DNA of 64,000 nucleotides from Lentisalinibacter salinarum. GTDB lineage: Bacteria; Pseudomonadota; Gammaproteobacteria; Steroidobacterales; Woeseiaceae. Where the stretch lies: assembly GCF_040706555.1 (NCBI RefSeq), contig NZ_JAPDRH010000001.1:372001-436000 (forward strand), in the 5' to 3' direction. The notes beneath the pieces were generated by a model that worked only from the letters and a program-made list of their open reading frames with translations, was not told the DNA's origin and did not search any database. The position numbers and the translations under genes are program-made. Shown here piece by piece: positions 31,251 to 40,293 of the stretch. Position 1 is the first letter of the stretch; every line of letters starts with the position of its first letter.

Positions 31251-33593
31251 TTACTCGAAATTATAGGCGAAATCGACGCCGTAGGTACGGGGCGCCCCGT
31301 ACTGGCCGACCTCTTCGCCGAAGAAGGGGATGATGTTGGTGCGGTATTCCTCGTCCGTCAGGTTCTTGCCCCAGATACCGAAATTCCAGTTGGCATCCGC
31401 CGGCGCATAGGTGATGCGCCCGTCCAGCAGGCCGTAGGCGTCCTCCTCGTTCAGGTTCGCAGGCTGCCAGTAGAGCTCGTCCTGGTAGGAATAGTTGAGG
31501 CGGAAGGTCACGTTGCTCGCCCAGCCGGCCGCACCGATCGGCGTGTAGTCGAAGCCGACGTTGTACTGCAGTTCAGGCGTACGCTGCAGCTGGTTGCCCG
31601 AGCTGTCGACGCCGCTCGACTCGATGAACTCGATGTATTCCGTGTCCACGAAGGAGCCCGACGCGTACAGGAGCAAGCCGTCGGTCGGCGAGTACTGGAA
31701 CTCGGCCTCCACACCCTTGATCTCCGCGTCCGAGGCGTTGTCCGTCAGGTTGCACAGGCAGTCCTCATTGGTCTGCTGCACCTGCAGGTCCGTATAGTCC
31801 ATGAAGAAGAACGACGCATTCAGCCTCGCGCGGCCCTCGGCGAAGTCGGACTTGAAGCCCACCTCGTAGTTGGTGACTTCCTCCGGGTCAAACGAGATCG
31901 TGGCCGCGGCGACGTTAGCGGGAGTGTCCTCGTAGCCGCCGCCCTTGAAGCCTTCCGCGATACTGGCGTAAAGGAACAGGGTGTCGGTTGCCTGCCACTC
32001 CAGGATGGCCTGGGGCGTGACCTTGCTCCAGTCGTCGCCGTAGTCGGTGGCGAAAGGCGTCACCAGCGGCGTCAGCGGCACGGTATCGCCCGGGTTGAAG
32101 CGGTCGCCGGTGGCGACGGCGATACCCTGAACGAAGCCCTCCTTCTCGTCCTTCGTCCAGCGCAGGCCGACGGAGAGCTTCAGCGTGTCGGTGATGTCGA
32201 AACCGACCTGACCGAATGCCGCGATCGAATCCATCTTGCCGTCATTCAGCCAGTGGCTCTCGCCGCTCAGTACCGGCAGCGCGCCGGTGATGTTCTCACC
32301 GAAGAAACGGTCGAATTTGAAGATCTCGTCGTGCTTGAAGTAGATGCCCGCGATCCAGTCCCAGCGGCCCTCGGTCGTCGAGGTCAGGCGGAACTCCTGG
32401 CTGAACTGCTCGATGTCAGCCTGCTCGTTGACCGGCGACGAGAACAACAGGACGGCGCCCAGCGAGCGGGGATCGGTCGGATCCGGGAAGCGATTGGCAA
32501 CGTAGGCGAGATAGTCGCCGAAGTCGGCTACCGTATCGAACACGTCCGGCCCGCCGCCGGTCTGGTCGTAGAGCTGCTTCGACGTGGCATCGCGATAGCC
32601 GGTGATCGACGTCAGCGAGAAACCGTCGAAGTCCTTCTCCACATTGGCCATGAAGCCGAAGCCCTCGCGGCTCATGTTGTTCGTCTGTTCCCAGCGCTCG
32701 CCCGCGTAGAGGTTGTCCTCCGGCGTGCTCTGCCGGATGTCGGTCATGCCGAGGAAATCCCTCAGCGTGCTCCAGGGGCGGAAACCGATGGGCCCGCCGG
32801 CCACTGCAACGGCGTTCAGGCCGTTGGTCCAGTCGTTGTTGTAGTCCAGCGAGAATCGGGCCCTGAGGTCGTCGTCGTTGTCGTACAGCAGCTGTCCGCG
32901 TACCTGACGCGAGGTCAGATTCTCGAGCGGACGATCGTGCAGCACGTCGTGGGCATAACCGTCCCGGTCCCGGGTCTGGAACGATAGCCGTCCCGCCCAG
33001 CGGTCCGTCAGGCCGCCGGTGACATAACCGCTGGTCTGCAGCGAGTTGTAATTGCCTGCCGAGACCAGGACGCGGCCCGAGCGATCGAACTGCGGCGCGG
33101 CGGTGATAACGCTGAGGGCGCCGCCGACCACGTTCTTGCCGAGCAATACACCCTGGGGGCCGCGTATCACCTCGATGCGTTCCAGATCGAAGAAGTCGGT
33201 GTTCAGCCCGCCGGTGCGGCCGATGTAGACCTCGTCGAGGAACAGCCCGACCGAGGGATCCGCCGTCGGCGAGTCCAGCCGGGTGTTGGTCACGCCGCGG
33301 ATGTTCAGCTCGAGGTCGAGCGGCGTATTCATCGTCAGCGAGAAGGCCGGCACGCTGTTGGCGAGATCCATCACGTCGTAGATCTTGTTCTCCTCCAGCG
33401 TCGCGCCGGAGTAAGCCGTGATGGCCACCGGGGCCGTCTGCAGGCCCACCTCGCGTTTCTGCGCGGTGACGACGATCTCCTCGAGTTCCTGCGCGGCCGC
33501 GGTGCCGGCCATGGCCAGCAGGCCCGCCGCCAGCACCGTCGTCGCAAGGTGGTCGCGGAGCACGCGAAACCTGGTTTTCTCTCGTGGTTGCAT
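31251..33593 (-). CDS. TonB-dependent outer-membrane receptor
   Basis: A 780-residue receptor with a signal peptide ending TAAAQ (about residue 35), a plug domain starting ELEEIVVTAQKREVGLQTAP and a large beta barrel that ends in phenylalanine-glutamate (YNFE). The plug opening with VTAQKR and the spacing are typical of receptors in sphingomonad and marine gammaproteobacterial terpenoid/steroid/aromatic clusters rather than siderophore receptors; this is inference. The start is the ATG after GGGGGAGACAA; an upstream in-frame ATG at 33734 would run through box 7. It would import the bulky hydrophobic substrate across the outer membrane. Confidence 0.9.
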   Translation of the reverse strand: MQPREKTRFRVLRDHLATTVLAAGLLAMAGTAAAQELEEIVVTAQKREVGLQTAPVAITAYSGATLEENKIYDVMDLANSVPAFSLTMNTPLDLELNIRGVTNTRLDSPTADPSVGLFLDEVYIGRTGGLNTDFFDLERIEVIRGPQGVLLGKNVVGGALSVITAAPQFDRSGRVLVSAGNYNSLQTSGYVTGGLTDRWAGRLSFQTRDRDGYAHDVLHDRPLENLTSRQVRGQLLYDNDDDLRARFSLDYNNDWTNGLNAVAVAGGPIGFRPWSTLRDFLGMTDIRQSTPEDNLYAGERWEQTNNMSREGFGFMANVEKDFDGFSLTSITGYRDATSKQLYDQTGGGPDVFDTVADFGDYLAYVANRFPDPTDPRSLGAVLLFSSPVNEQADIEQFSQEFRLTSTTEGRWDWIAGIYFKHDEIFKFDRFFGENITGALPVLSGESHWLNDGKMDSIAAFGQVGFDITDTLKLSVGLRWTKDEKEGFVQGIAVATGDRFNPGDTVPLTPLVTPFATDYGDDWSKVTPQAILEWQATDTLFLYASIAEGFKGGGYEDTPANVAAATISFDPEEVTNYEVGFKSDFAEGRARLNASFFFMDYTDLQVQQTNEDCLCNLTDNASDAEIKGVEAEFQYSPTDGLLLYASGSFVDTEYIEFIESSGVDSSGNQLQRTPELQYNVGFDYTPIGAAGWASNVTFRLNYSYQDELYWQPANLNEEDAYGLLDGRITYAPADANWNFGIWGKNLTDEEYRTNIIPFFGEEVGQYGAPRTYGVDFAYNFE

Positions 33594-33945
33594 TTGTCTC
33601 CCCCTCTCGGTTTTCAATTTGGACCCGGTAGCTCTGCCCGAATCCCGTAGCGGCGACCGATTTGCCCGAACGTTGTTATAACGGGCGCCCCGCGGTATCT
33701 CCTCATGCGTTGCTTGACTGCAACACACTTGCATAAGAAGATTTATGGATATTAGTCCGAATCCCGGACAGCTGCAACCGGGCCCTGAATCCGGCGGCCG
33801 GGAGGGATGTCGGGAACGCTTCGCCGACCCCTATTGCCGGAAAACGACACTGCGGCGGACGGCCGGCATTCGTTACACTACGCCGTCCCGCTGCGGCGGC
33901 GCCGGCGGCGCCAACCATCGGTAACCAGAGACACGAGGCGTTCCC
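33594..33945. other. Intergenic region between TonB receptor and efflux operon
   Basis: About 350 bases without a convincing gene. It contains regulon box 7 near 33728 and otherwise GC-rich sequence. A -10-like TACACT near 33875 could serve the efflux operon, but no matching -35 is clear. Confidence 0.5.
33728..33743 (+). promoter_or_regulatory. Catabolic-regulon box 7
   Basis: CTTGCATAAGAAGATT, perfect in the first ten positions of the consensus. It lies 135 bases upstream of the receptor start codon. Confidence 0.68.
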
Positions 33946-35037
33946 CTGATCAAGAGACTCATTATCGTCGTCGCGCTTACGGGAGCGCTGTTCGGATCCC
34001 TGTTCGCGTGGAAATACATGCAGTCGCAGGGCGGTCCGGGGCGCGGCCAGCCGCCTGCCGTCGTTACCACGGTGGAGGTCACGCGCGAGACCTGGATTCC
34101 CGCACTCTCCGCCGTCGGCAGCGCGGTGCCGACCAGCGGCATCATGGTGGCCGCCGAGGTACCGGGCAGAGTCAGCGAAATCTTCTTCATCACCGGCGAC
34201 CGGGTGGAGCAGGGCGCCCGTATCGTCCAGCTCGACGACGAGGTGGACCGCGCAGAACTCGACATACTGCTGGCCGACCGCAAACTGGCTGCGATCACGC
34301 TGGAGCGCACTCGCAAGCTGGTGGCCGACAAGCTCGCCTCGGCGTCGGAGCTGGACGAGGCCGAAGCGCGGCTGGAGAGCCTGGAAGCCCAGGTCGCCGC
34401 GAAACGGGCCATAATCCGGAAGAAGGACGTGCGGGCGCCTTTCGCCGGCGAACTCGGTATACGGCGCGTGAGCCCCGGCCGCTATGTGGCCGCCGGCGAG
34501 GAGATCGTCAGCCTCGTCTCACTGTCGCCGATATTCATCGAGTTCACGCTGCCGGAGCGCCATCTGGGCCGCCTCGCCCGCGACCAGCAGGTGGAAGTTG
34601 AGGTACCGGCGCATCCCGAGCGCACCTTCAGCGGGCGCATCCATGCCATCACCCCGGGCATCGAAGAGGGCACGCGCAGCGTGCGGGTCCGCGGCATCTT
34701 CGCCAATGACGACCGGGCGCTCAGGCCGGGCATGTTCGCCGAGGTGCGCATACTGGAGGAGCGCCGGCGGGAGGTGCTGACCCTGCCATACCGAGCCGTG
34801 ACCTACGATCCCTACGGCAGCTCCGTATTCCTGGTGGAGGAAACCGAGGGCGGCCTGATCGCGACCCGCCGCCAGGTGGACACCGGCGAGGTGCGTGACG
34901 GCATGGTGGAGATCCTGAGCGGCCTCGCGCTCGGCGACCGCGTCGTCGGCGCGGGCCAGAACAAGCTCAGGACCGGCCAGCCGGTCACCGTGGACAATTC
35001 GGTCGAGCTGGAAGAGCGCCGGCCGGGCGGCGCATGA
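33946..35037 (+). CDS. RND efflux periplasmic adaptor (membrane fusion protein)
   Basis: Links the inner-membrane RND pump to the outer-membrane channel. The product has an N-terminal anchor helix (LIKRLIIVVALTGALFGSLF), a lipoyl-like half VPGRVSEIFFITGDRVEQGA, a short coiled hairpin, the second lipoyl half RAPFAGELGIRRVSPGRYV and a beta-barrel/membrane-proximal domain. No ATG, GTG or TTG precedes the anchor in frame: an in-frame TAA is at 33922-33924. A CTG at 33946 sits six bases after GAGGCG and gives the expected anchor, whereas the first ATG (34018) would remove it. A CTG start is therefore proposed. It overlaps the pump gene by 4 bases. Confidence 0.82.
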   Translation: MIKRLIIVVALTGALFGSLFAWKYMQSQGGPGRGQPPAVVTTVEVTRETWIPALSAVGSAVPTSGIMVAAEVPGRVSEIFFITGDRVEQGARIVQLDDEVDRAELDILLADRKLAAITLERTRKLVADKLASASELDEAEARLESLEAQVAAKRAIIRKKDVRAPFAGELGIRRVSPGRYVAAGEEIVSLVSLSPIFIEFTLPERHLGRLARDQQVEVEVPAHPERTFSGRIHAITPGIEEGTRSVRVRGIFANDDRALRPGMFAEVRILEERRREVLTLPYRAVTYDPYGSSVFLVEETEGGLIATRRQVDTGEVRDGMVEILSGLALGDRVVGAGQNKLRTGQPVTVDNSVELEERRPGGA

Positions 35038-38000
35038 AGTTCACCGACATCTTCATCCGGCGACCGGTTCTCGCCAGCGTCGTCAGCCTGCTGATCCTGG
35101 TGCTGGGCCTGCGCTCCATCACCGCGCTGGAGGTCCGGCAGTACCCGGAGACGAAGAACACGGTGGTGACGGTCACCACCAGCTATCCGGGCGCGAGCAG
35201 CGAACTGATCAAGGGCTTCATCACCACGCCCCTGCAGCAGGCCATCGCCGAGGCCGAGGGCATCGATTACCTCTTCTCCCGCAGCCTGCAGGGGCGCTCG
35301 GTGATCGAGGCCCACATGGTGCTGAACTACGACCCGAACGCGGCGGTGGCGGAGATCCAGGCGAAGGTGGCGAGCCAGCGCAACGTGCTGCCCGCCGAAG
35401 CGGAGGACCCGGTGATCGAGGCCACCGTGGGCGGGCGCACCTCGCTCATGTACCTGGTCTTCTACGGCGGCGAGATGAGCGCCTCGGAGACCACCGATTA
35501 CCTGCTGCGCGTGGTCCAGCCCCGCCTGCAGGCCGTGCAGGGCGTGGCCTCGGCCGATCTCTTCGGCGGCAAGACCTTCGCCATGCGCATCTGGCTCGAT
35601 CCGGACCGCATGGCCTCCCTGGGCGTCTCGGCGGCGCAGGTGCGCGAGGTGCTCGTGGAGAACAACTACCTGGCGGCGGTTGGCAGCACCAAAGGCCAGT
35701 ACGTCGCCATCGACCTGTCCGCCGACACCGACATCAGCGACGCCGACGCCTTCCGCGACCTGGTGGTGCGCGGCGGCCAGGATACGCTCGTGCGTCTGGG
35801 CGACATCGCCGACGTGGAACTCGGCGCCGAGAACTACGACTCGGTGAGCTGGTACAACGGCGAGCCCTCGGTGGTGATCGCCATCGACCCCGCGCCCGGG
35901 GCCAACCCGCTGGATGTCTCACGGCGGGTGCGTGTCGCCATGGAGGACATCGCCCGGCAACTGCCGGCCGGGCTCGCCGGCGAAGTATCCTTCGACGCCA
36001 GCCGGTTCATCGAGGAGTCCATCGACGAGGTATTCCGCACCCTCGCCGAGGCCGTGCTGATCGTGCTGGCGGTGATCTTCCTCTCCCTGGGCTCCATCCG
36101 TGCCGCGCTGATCCCGGCGGTGGCCGTGCCGCTGTCCCTGATCGGCGGTGCGTTCGTGATGCTGCTGCTCGGGTTCTCGATCAACCTGCTGACGCTGCTC
36201 GCCATGGTGCTCGCCATCGGCCTGGTGGTGGACGATGCCATCATCGTGGTGGAGAACGTCCACCGGCACGTCGAGGAGGGACGCTCGCGCCGCGAGGCCG
36301 CCATCATCGGCGCGCGGGAGATCGGGCTGCCTATCATCGCGATGACCACCACCCTGATCGCGGTGTACGCGCCGATCGGTTTCATGGGCGGACTGGTGGG
36401 CACCCTGTTCACGGAGTTCGCCTTCGCGCTGGCCGGCGCGGTACTGATCTCCGGCATCGTGGCCCTGACCCTCTCGCCCATGCTCTCCGCCCGCGCGCTG
36501 ACCCGCTACGGCGAACCCGGCCGCTTCGAGCAGCGCGTGGAGCATTTCTTCCAGTGGCTGGCCGACCGCTACCAGCGCCTGCTGCACGCATCTCTGGATA
36601 CCGTGCCGGTGACGGTCGTCTTCGCGTTGATCGTGCTGGGGAGCATCTGGTTCATGTTCACCACCGTGCCCGAGGAGCTGGCGCCGGTGGAGGACCAGAG
36701 CATCCTGTTCGTTCAGGCACGCGGGCCCCAGACGGCGACGCCGGAATACAACGAGATCTGGGCCCGGCGCATGGTGGATCTGTTCCAGGAGGTGCCGGAA
36801 TACCAGGACAGTTTCCTGTTCCTGGGCATGGGCGGCGACAACAGTACCGTCTTCGGCGGATTCAAGATGGCACCGGGCCAGGAGCGGGAGCGCACCCAGA
36901 TGCAGGTGCAGCCGGAGTTGCAGCAAGCGATTTCGAAAATAGCCGGCCTGCAGGCGGCGGTGTTCCCGCGGCCGGATCTGCCGGGCTCCGCCGGCGGGTT
37001 GCCGGTGCAGTTCGTGGTGACCTCGGCCGCCGATTACGAGCGGGTGGACGGCGTGGTCGACGGCCTGATGGGCGAGGCCATGCAGAGCGGGCTGTTCGCC
37101 TTCGTGCGCAAGTCCATCGATTACTCCCGGCCGCGCATCACCCTGCACATCGATCGCGACCGGGCCGGCATCCTCGGCATCTCCATGCAGGACGTCGGCC
37201 GTACGCTGTCCACGATGGTGGGCGAGGGATACATCAACCGCTTCAACCTGGAGGGCCGCAGCTACCGGGTTATTCCCCAGGTCGGCCGCGAGTTCCGTCT
37301 GGATGCCGCCATGCTGGAGGACTACTACGTGCCAGCCGCCGGTGGCGAGATGGTGCCGCTGTCCGCGCTGGTGAGCTTCGAGCGCACGGTGGAACCCGCC
37401 GAGCGCACCCAGTTCCAGCAGCTGAATTCCATCGCCGTCGAGGGCGCGATGGCGCCGGGCGTGACGCTGGGCGATGCGCTGGCGTTCCTGGAGGAACGTG
37501 CGCAGGCATCTTTCCCCGTGGGCTTCAGCTGGGACTACAGCGGCGAGTCACGGCAGTACAAGCAGCAGTCGAGCGCGCTGGTGATCACCTTCTTCATCTC
37601 GCTGCTGGTCATCTACCTGGTGCTGGCCGCGCAGTTCGAGAGCTGGCGCGACCCCTTCATCATCCTGGTTTCCGTGCCGATGTCCGTCGCCGGCGCGCTG
37701 ATCTTCATGACGCTCGGTCTGGCGACGATCAACATCTACACCCAGGTGGGGCTGATTACCCTGATCGGGCTGGTGGCCAAGAACGGCATCCTCATGGTGG
37801 AGTTCGCCAACCAGCTCCGCGCGCGCGAGGGGCTGGACAAGCGCGCCGCCGTGGAGAAGGCGGCGGCCGTGCGGCTGCGGCCCATCCTGATGACCACCGC
37901 CGCCATGATCTTCGCCATGGTGCCGCTGCTGACCGCCTCCGGCGCCGGCGCCGTGAGCCGCTTCAACATCGGCCTGGTCATCGCCAGCGGGCTCGGCATC

Positions 38001-38084
38001 GGCACCCTGTTCACGCTGTTCGTTGTGCCGGCGTTCTACTTGCTGTTGACCGGCGAAATCGAGCACCAGCAGGAGAACGCGTAG
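35034..38084 (+). CDS. RND efflux pump, HAE1 family
   Basis: A 1016-residue inner-membrane proton antiporter of the AcrB/MexB-MdtB type. It starts MKFTDIFIRRPVLASVVSLL, the usual first helix, and has the TM4 proton-relay region with GLVVDDAIIVVENVHRHVEEG and the second-half equivalent GLVAKNGILMVEFANQLR. Two large periplasmic loops are present and the length is normal. With its adaptor it may export toxic intermediates; no outer-membrane factor gene is in the window. Its TAG stop lies in the GTAG head of a REP palindrome. Confidence 0.94.
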   Translation: MKFTDIFIRRPVLASVVSLLILVLGLRSITALEVRQYPETKNTVVTVTTSYPGASSELIKGFITTPLQQAIAEAEGIDYLFSRSLQGRSVIEAHMVLNYDPNAAVAEIQAKVASQRNVLPAEAEDPVIEATVGGRTSLMYLVFYGGEMSASETTDYLLRVVQPRLQAVQGVASADLFGGKTFAMRIWLDPDRMASLGVSAAQVREVLVENNYLAAVGSTKGQYVAIDLSADTDISDADAFRDLVVRGGQDTLVRLGDIADVELGAENYDSVSWYNGEPSVVIAIDPAPGANPLDVSRRVRVAMEDIARQLPAGLAGEVSFDASRFIEESIDEVFRTLAEAVLIVLAVIFLSLGSIRAALIPAVAVPLSLIGGAFVMLLLGFSINLLTLLAMVLAIGLVVDDAIIVVENVHRHVEEGRSRREAAIIGAREIGLPIIAMTTTLIAVYAPIGFMGGLVGTLFTEFAFALAGAVLISGIVALTLSPMLSARALTRYGEPGRFEQRVEHFFQWLADRYQRLLHASLDTVPVTVVFALIVLGSIWFMFTTVPEELAPVEDQSILFVQARGPQTATPEYNEIWARRMVDLFQEVPEYQDSFLFLGMGGDNSTVFGGFKMAPGQERERTQMQVQPELQQAISKIAGLQAAVFPRPDLPGSAGGLPVQFVVTSAADYERVDGVVDGLMGEAMQSGLFAFVRKSIDYSRPRITLHIDRDRAGILGISMQDVGRTLSTMVGEGYINRFNLEGRSYRVIPQVGREFRLDAAMLEDYYVPAAGGEMVPLSALVSFERTVEPAERTQFQQLNSIAVEGAMAPGVTLGDALAFLEERAQASFPVGFSWDYSGESRQYKQQSSALVITFFISLLVIYLVLAAQFESWRDPFIILVSVPMSVAGALIFMTLGLATINIYTQVGLITLIGLVAKNGILMVEFANQLRAREGLDKRAAVEKAAAVRLRPILMTTAAMIFAMVPLLTASGAGAVSRFNIGLVIASGLGIGTLFTLFVVPAFYLLLTGEIEHQQENA

Positions 38085-38138
38085 GAGGGCCTTCAGGCCC
38101 GATTCATTAATTTCAATCGGGCCTGAAGGCCCTCCTAC
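38081..38138. repeat. Inverted pair of REP palindromes, copies 3 and 4
   Basis: Two copies face each other (38081-38102 plus, 38117-38138 minus) around a 14-base AT-rich loop, forming a long hairpin. The first copy supplies the stop codon of the RND gene. The pair lies between the convergent RND and NTF2-like genes and could act as a bidirectional terminator. Confidence 0.9.
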
Positions 38139-38142
38139 ATCG

Positions 38143-38526
38143 TCATTTGCGCAGCGGTTTCGTGTGCGCCGTGTCCAGATACTCGTCCAGCGACACGATG
38201 CGCCCGTCTTCCACCTTGATGATGGCGCAGGCGGGCATCGCGAAGTGCTCGCCGGACGGCAGCGTGCCGCGCAGTACGTGTTGCTGGTACCAGCCGCCGG
38301 GGATCGGCTCTCGGCGCACGATGTCGTACTCCAGTTCGGTCAGCTTGCGGTGCATCCACTGCAGCGACTTGATGTTCTCCTCCACCGGCTGCAGGGCCTG
38401 GTCGAAGTTGTGCCAGATCCGCGCGTCAGGTGCGTAGAGTTCGCGCACCGTGTCGACGTCGCAGCCCTCCAGCGCCGCCATGAAGCGCTCGGCCAGTTCC
38501 AGGTTGTCGTCCGCCTCCGTCATCAT
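38143..38526 (-). CDS. SnoaL/NTF2-like protein
   Basis: A 127-residue cytoplasmic NTF2-fold protein (LAERFMAALEGCDVDTVRELYAPDARIWHN; later FAMPACAIIKVEDGRIVSLDEYLD). The Asp/His pattern resembles ketosteroid-isomerase/SnoaL-like enzymes, but no specific activity can be assigned. Its ATG overlaps the TGA of the next gene upstream by 4 bases, so the two NTF2-like genes are translationally coupled. Confidence 0.78.
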   Translation of the reverse strand: MMTEADDNLELAERFMAALEGCDVDTVRELYAPDARIWHNFDQALQPVEENIKSLQWMHRKLTELEYDIVRREPIPGGWYQQHVLRGTLPSGEHFAMPACAIIKVEDGRIVSLDEYLDTAHTKPLRK

Positions 38527-38903
38527 GCCGCTCCCTCTTCTTTCTTGTTATCCATCTCGAAGTAGTCGCGCCAGCGGGCGATCCGGCCGTCGCGGAACTC
38601 GAAGATGCCCATGTACGGGTGGGCGATGCGGTCGCCGGTGCGCAGGTCCGTGTACTCCTCGTAGCCCTCGACGAACAGACAGTCGTCCGTCTCCGCCCAG
38701 CGGTCGATGCGCCAGTCGGGGTCGGCGCAGATCTCGCCGTACTTGTTCAGGAACTTGCGCACCCACTCCTTGCCGATGAGCGGTCGCGAACCCACGTGGT
38801 AGTGGTACTCGATGTCGTCGGTCAGGTAGTCCAGGAACTTCTCGCGCTCGCCGTCGATATTCGCCTGCATCAGCGCCCTGATGGTATCCATCTTCTCGGA
38901 CAT
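38523..38903 (-). CDS. SnoaL/NTF2-like protein (epoxide-hydrolase-like, incomplete catalytic set)
   Basis: A 126-residue NTF2-fold protein closely similar to that at 41669 (both have YHYHVGS, VRKFL, YMGIF-FRDGRI). It ends in WRDYFEM where limonene-epoxide hydrolase has WRDYFD, and the Arg-x-Asp pair is replaced (VEGYEEY), so hydrolase activity is doubtful. It probably binds or isomerises a related ligand. Confidence 0.78.
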   Translation of the reverse strand: MSEKMDTIRALMQANIDGEREKFLDYLTDDIEYHYHVGSRPLIGKEWVRKFLNKYGEICADPDWRIDRWAETDDCLFVEGYEEYTDLRTGDRIAHPYMGIFEFRDGRIARWRDYFEMDNKKEEGAA

Positions 38904-38945
38904 GTCGCTCTCCCCGTTGTCGCCCTGGTCGCAATTGGTCGGTTG

Positions 38946-40130
38946 TCAGAAGCCGAGCTGGCGCCCGGCGAGGTCGTTCAGAATTTCCTCGGTGCCGCCG
39001 CCGAGCGCGAAGATGCGCGCCTCGCGCTGGATGCGCTGCACCCGGGTGTCGCCGCGGTAGGCCTCGCCGCCCAGCACCTGCATGGCCTCGCGGGCGCAGT
39101 GCTCCAGCGTGGTGGTGGCCTGAATCTTCAGCATGCACAGATCCGCGACAGGCACCTCGCCGCGCTCGAAGCGCCACACGCATTGGTCCAGGAACGCGTA
39201 GCCGGCGCGGATGGCCCGCACCATGGTCACCAGCTTCTGGCGGATGGTCTGGTGATCGATCAGCCGTTTGCCGAAGGTCTCGCGCCGCTGCGCCCAGGCG
39301 ATGGCGTCGGCGGTGGCGACGCGCGCCATCGCCAGCGTCGCGCCGACGCCGCTGAAGCGCTCCGTGTTGAACTGGTGGGTGAGGCTGGCGAACGCGCGGC
39401 CCTCGGGGCCTATTAGGCGGTCGCGAGGCACGCGGACGCCGTCGAACCGGATGGTGCCGTTGGCGGCGCTGTACCAGGCCAGTCCGGGTAGCGGCTCCAT
39501 GCTGACGCCCGGGCTGTTCGCATCGATCAGCATCAGGGACAGCCCGCCGAGCCCCTCGCCGGCCGTGCGCACCACGGTGAGCAGGTAGTCGGCGCGCAGC
39601 GCACCGGAGATCAGCGTTTTCTCGCCGTTCACCACATAGTGGTCGCCGTCCGCCTCGGCGGACGTCACGAAGCCAGACACGTCCGAGCCGCCCACCGGCT
39701 CGGTGACCGCGAAGGCGGTGCGCCTCTCCCCGGCGAGTACCGGGCGCACCACCTCGTCGTGCAGTTCGGGGCTGCCGTATTCGACCACGGGTGGTAGTGC
39801 GATCCAGTGAGTGGCCAGGTCGGCGAAGACGACACCGGAGCCGAGACGATGGAACTCCTCGGCGAAGATCACCCGATGGTAGAGGTCGGCGGCGCCCTGC
39901 CAGCCGCCGAATTCGGCCGGAAAGCCCATGCCCATGAGGCCGGCCTCGGCCGCCTGCCGGTACAGGTCGTCCGGGAAGGTGCCGGCCGCGTTCCAGGCGT
40001 CGATGTGAGGCTCCACCTGCGCGGACACGAAGTCACGCAGCCGCTGCCGCCAGGCCTCGTGGTCGGCGGTCAGGCCGGGCGCCGGCGGCCTCAGGCCGTC
40101 GAAGTCGATGGCGGGCTTCTTTGCTGGCAC
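38946..40130 (-). CDS. Acyl-CoA dehydrogenase
   Basis: A 394-residue FAD enzyme that introduces the alpha-beta double bond in an acyl-CoA. FAD-binding AVTEPVGGSDVSG (about 142-154) and the C-terminal QVLGGEAYRGDTRVQR are present. At the usual short-chain catalytic position the sequence is ALGGGTEEI, without the glutamate of the YEGT motif; a candidate base is the Glu in QFNTERFSG (about 253), where long-chain and isovaleryl-CoA dehydrogenases have theirs. This points to a long, branched or cyclic acyl-CoA substrate, as in citronellyl-CoA dehydrogenases. It follows the two regulon boxes near 40200 and precedes the two NTF2-like genes. Confidence 0.88.
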   Translation of the reverse strand: MPAKKPAIDFDGLRPPAPGLTADHEAWRQRLRDFVSAQVEPHIDAWNAAGTFPDDLYRQAAEAGLMGMGFPAEFGGWQGAADLYHRVIFAEEFHRLGSGVVFADLATHWIALPPVVEYGSPELHDEVVRPVLAGERRTAFAVTEPVGGSDVSGFVTSAEADGDHYVVNGEKTLISGALRADYLLTVVRTAGEGLGGLSLMLIDANSPGVSMEPLPGLAWYSAANGTIRFDGVRVPRDRLIGPEGRAFASLTHQFNTERFSGVGATLAMARVATADAIAWAQRRETFGKRLIDHQTIRQKLVTMVRAIRAGYAFLDQCVWRFERGEVPVADLCMLKIQATTTLEHCAREAMQVLGGEAYRGDTRVQRIQREARIFALGGGTEEILNDLAGRQLGF

Positions 40131-40188
40131 GACCTTGCTCCCCCTGCCGGTCTCCGCTGCTTCTCGGCAGGTCGCAACACCGGCCGGA

Positions 40189-40204
40189 CTTGCATCGGAC
40201 TCGC
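40189..40204 (+). promoter_or_regulatory. Weak catabolic-regulon box 8
   Basis: CTTGCATCGGACTCGC has a perfect first half but its second half is out of register. It overlaps box 9 by one base and may be a degenerate or accessory site. Confidence 0.35.
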
Positions 40205-40219
40205 TTGCTTAGTAAGACT
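40204..40219 (+). promoter_or_regulatory. Catabolic-regulon box 9
   Basis: CTTGCTTAGTAAGACT fits the consensus with intact spacing. It lies between the divergent acyl-CoA dehydrogenase and second DUF1295 genes. Confidence 0.68.
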
Positions 40220-40293
40220 TAGTCATAATAGCACAGGCCCGGGATACCGCCAGCCGGGTCGCCGACAAATGTAAACCGACCGAGGGGAGAGCC

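Noticed and set aside
33367..33734. TonB receptor starting at the ATG at 33734
   Set aside because: The extra 47 residues are polar, would precede the signal peptide and run across regulon box 7. The ATG at 33593 has a strong ribosome site.
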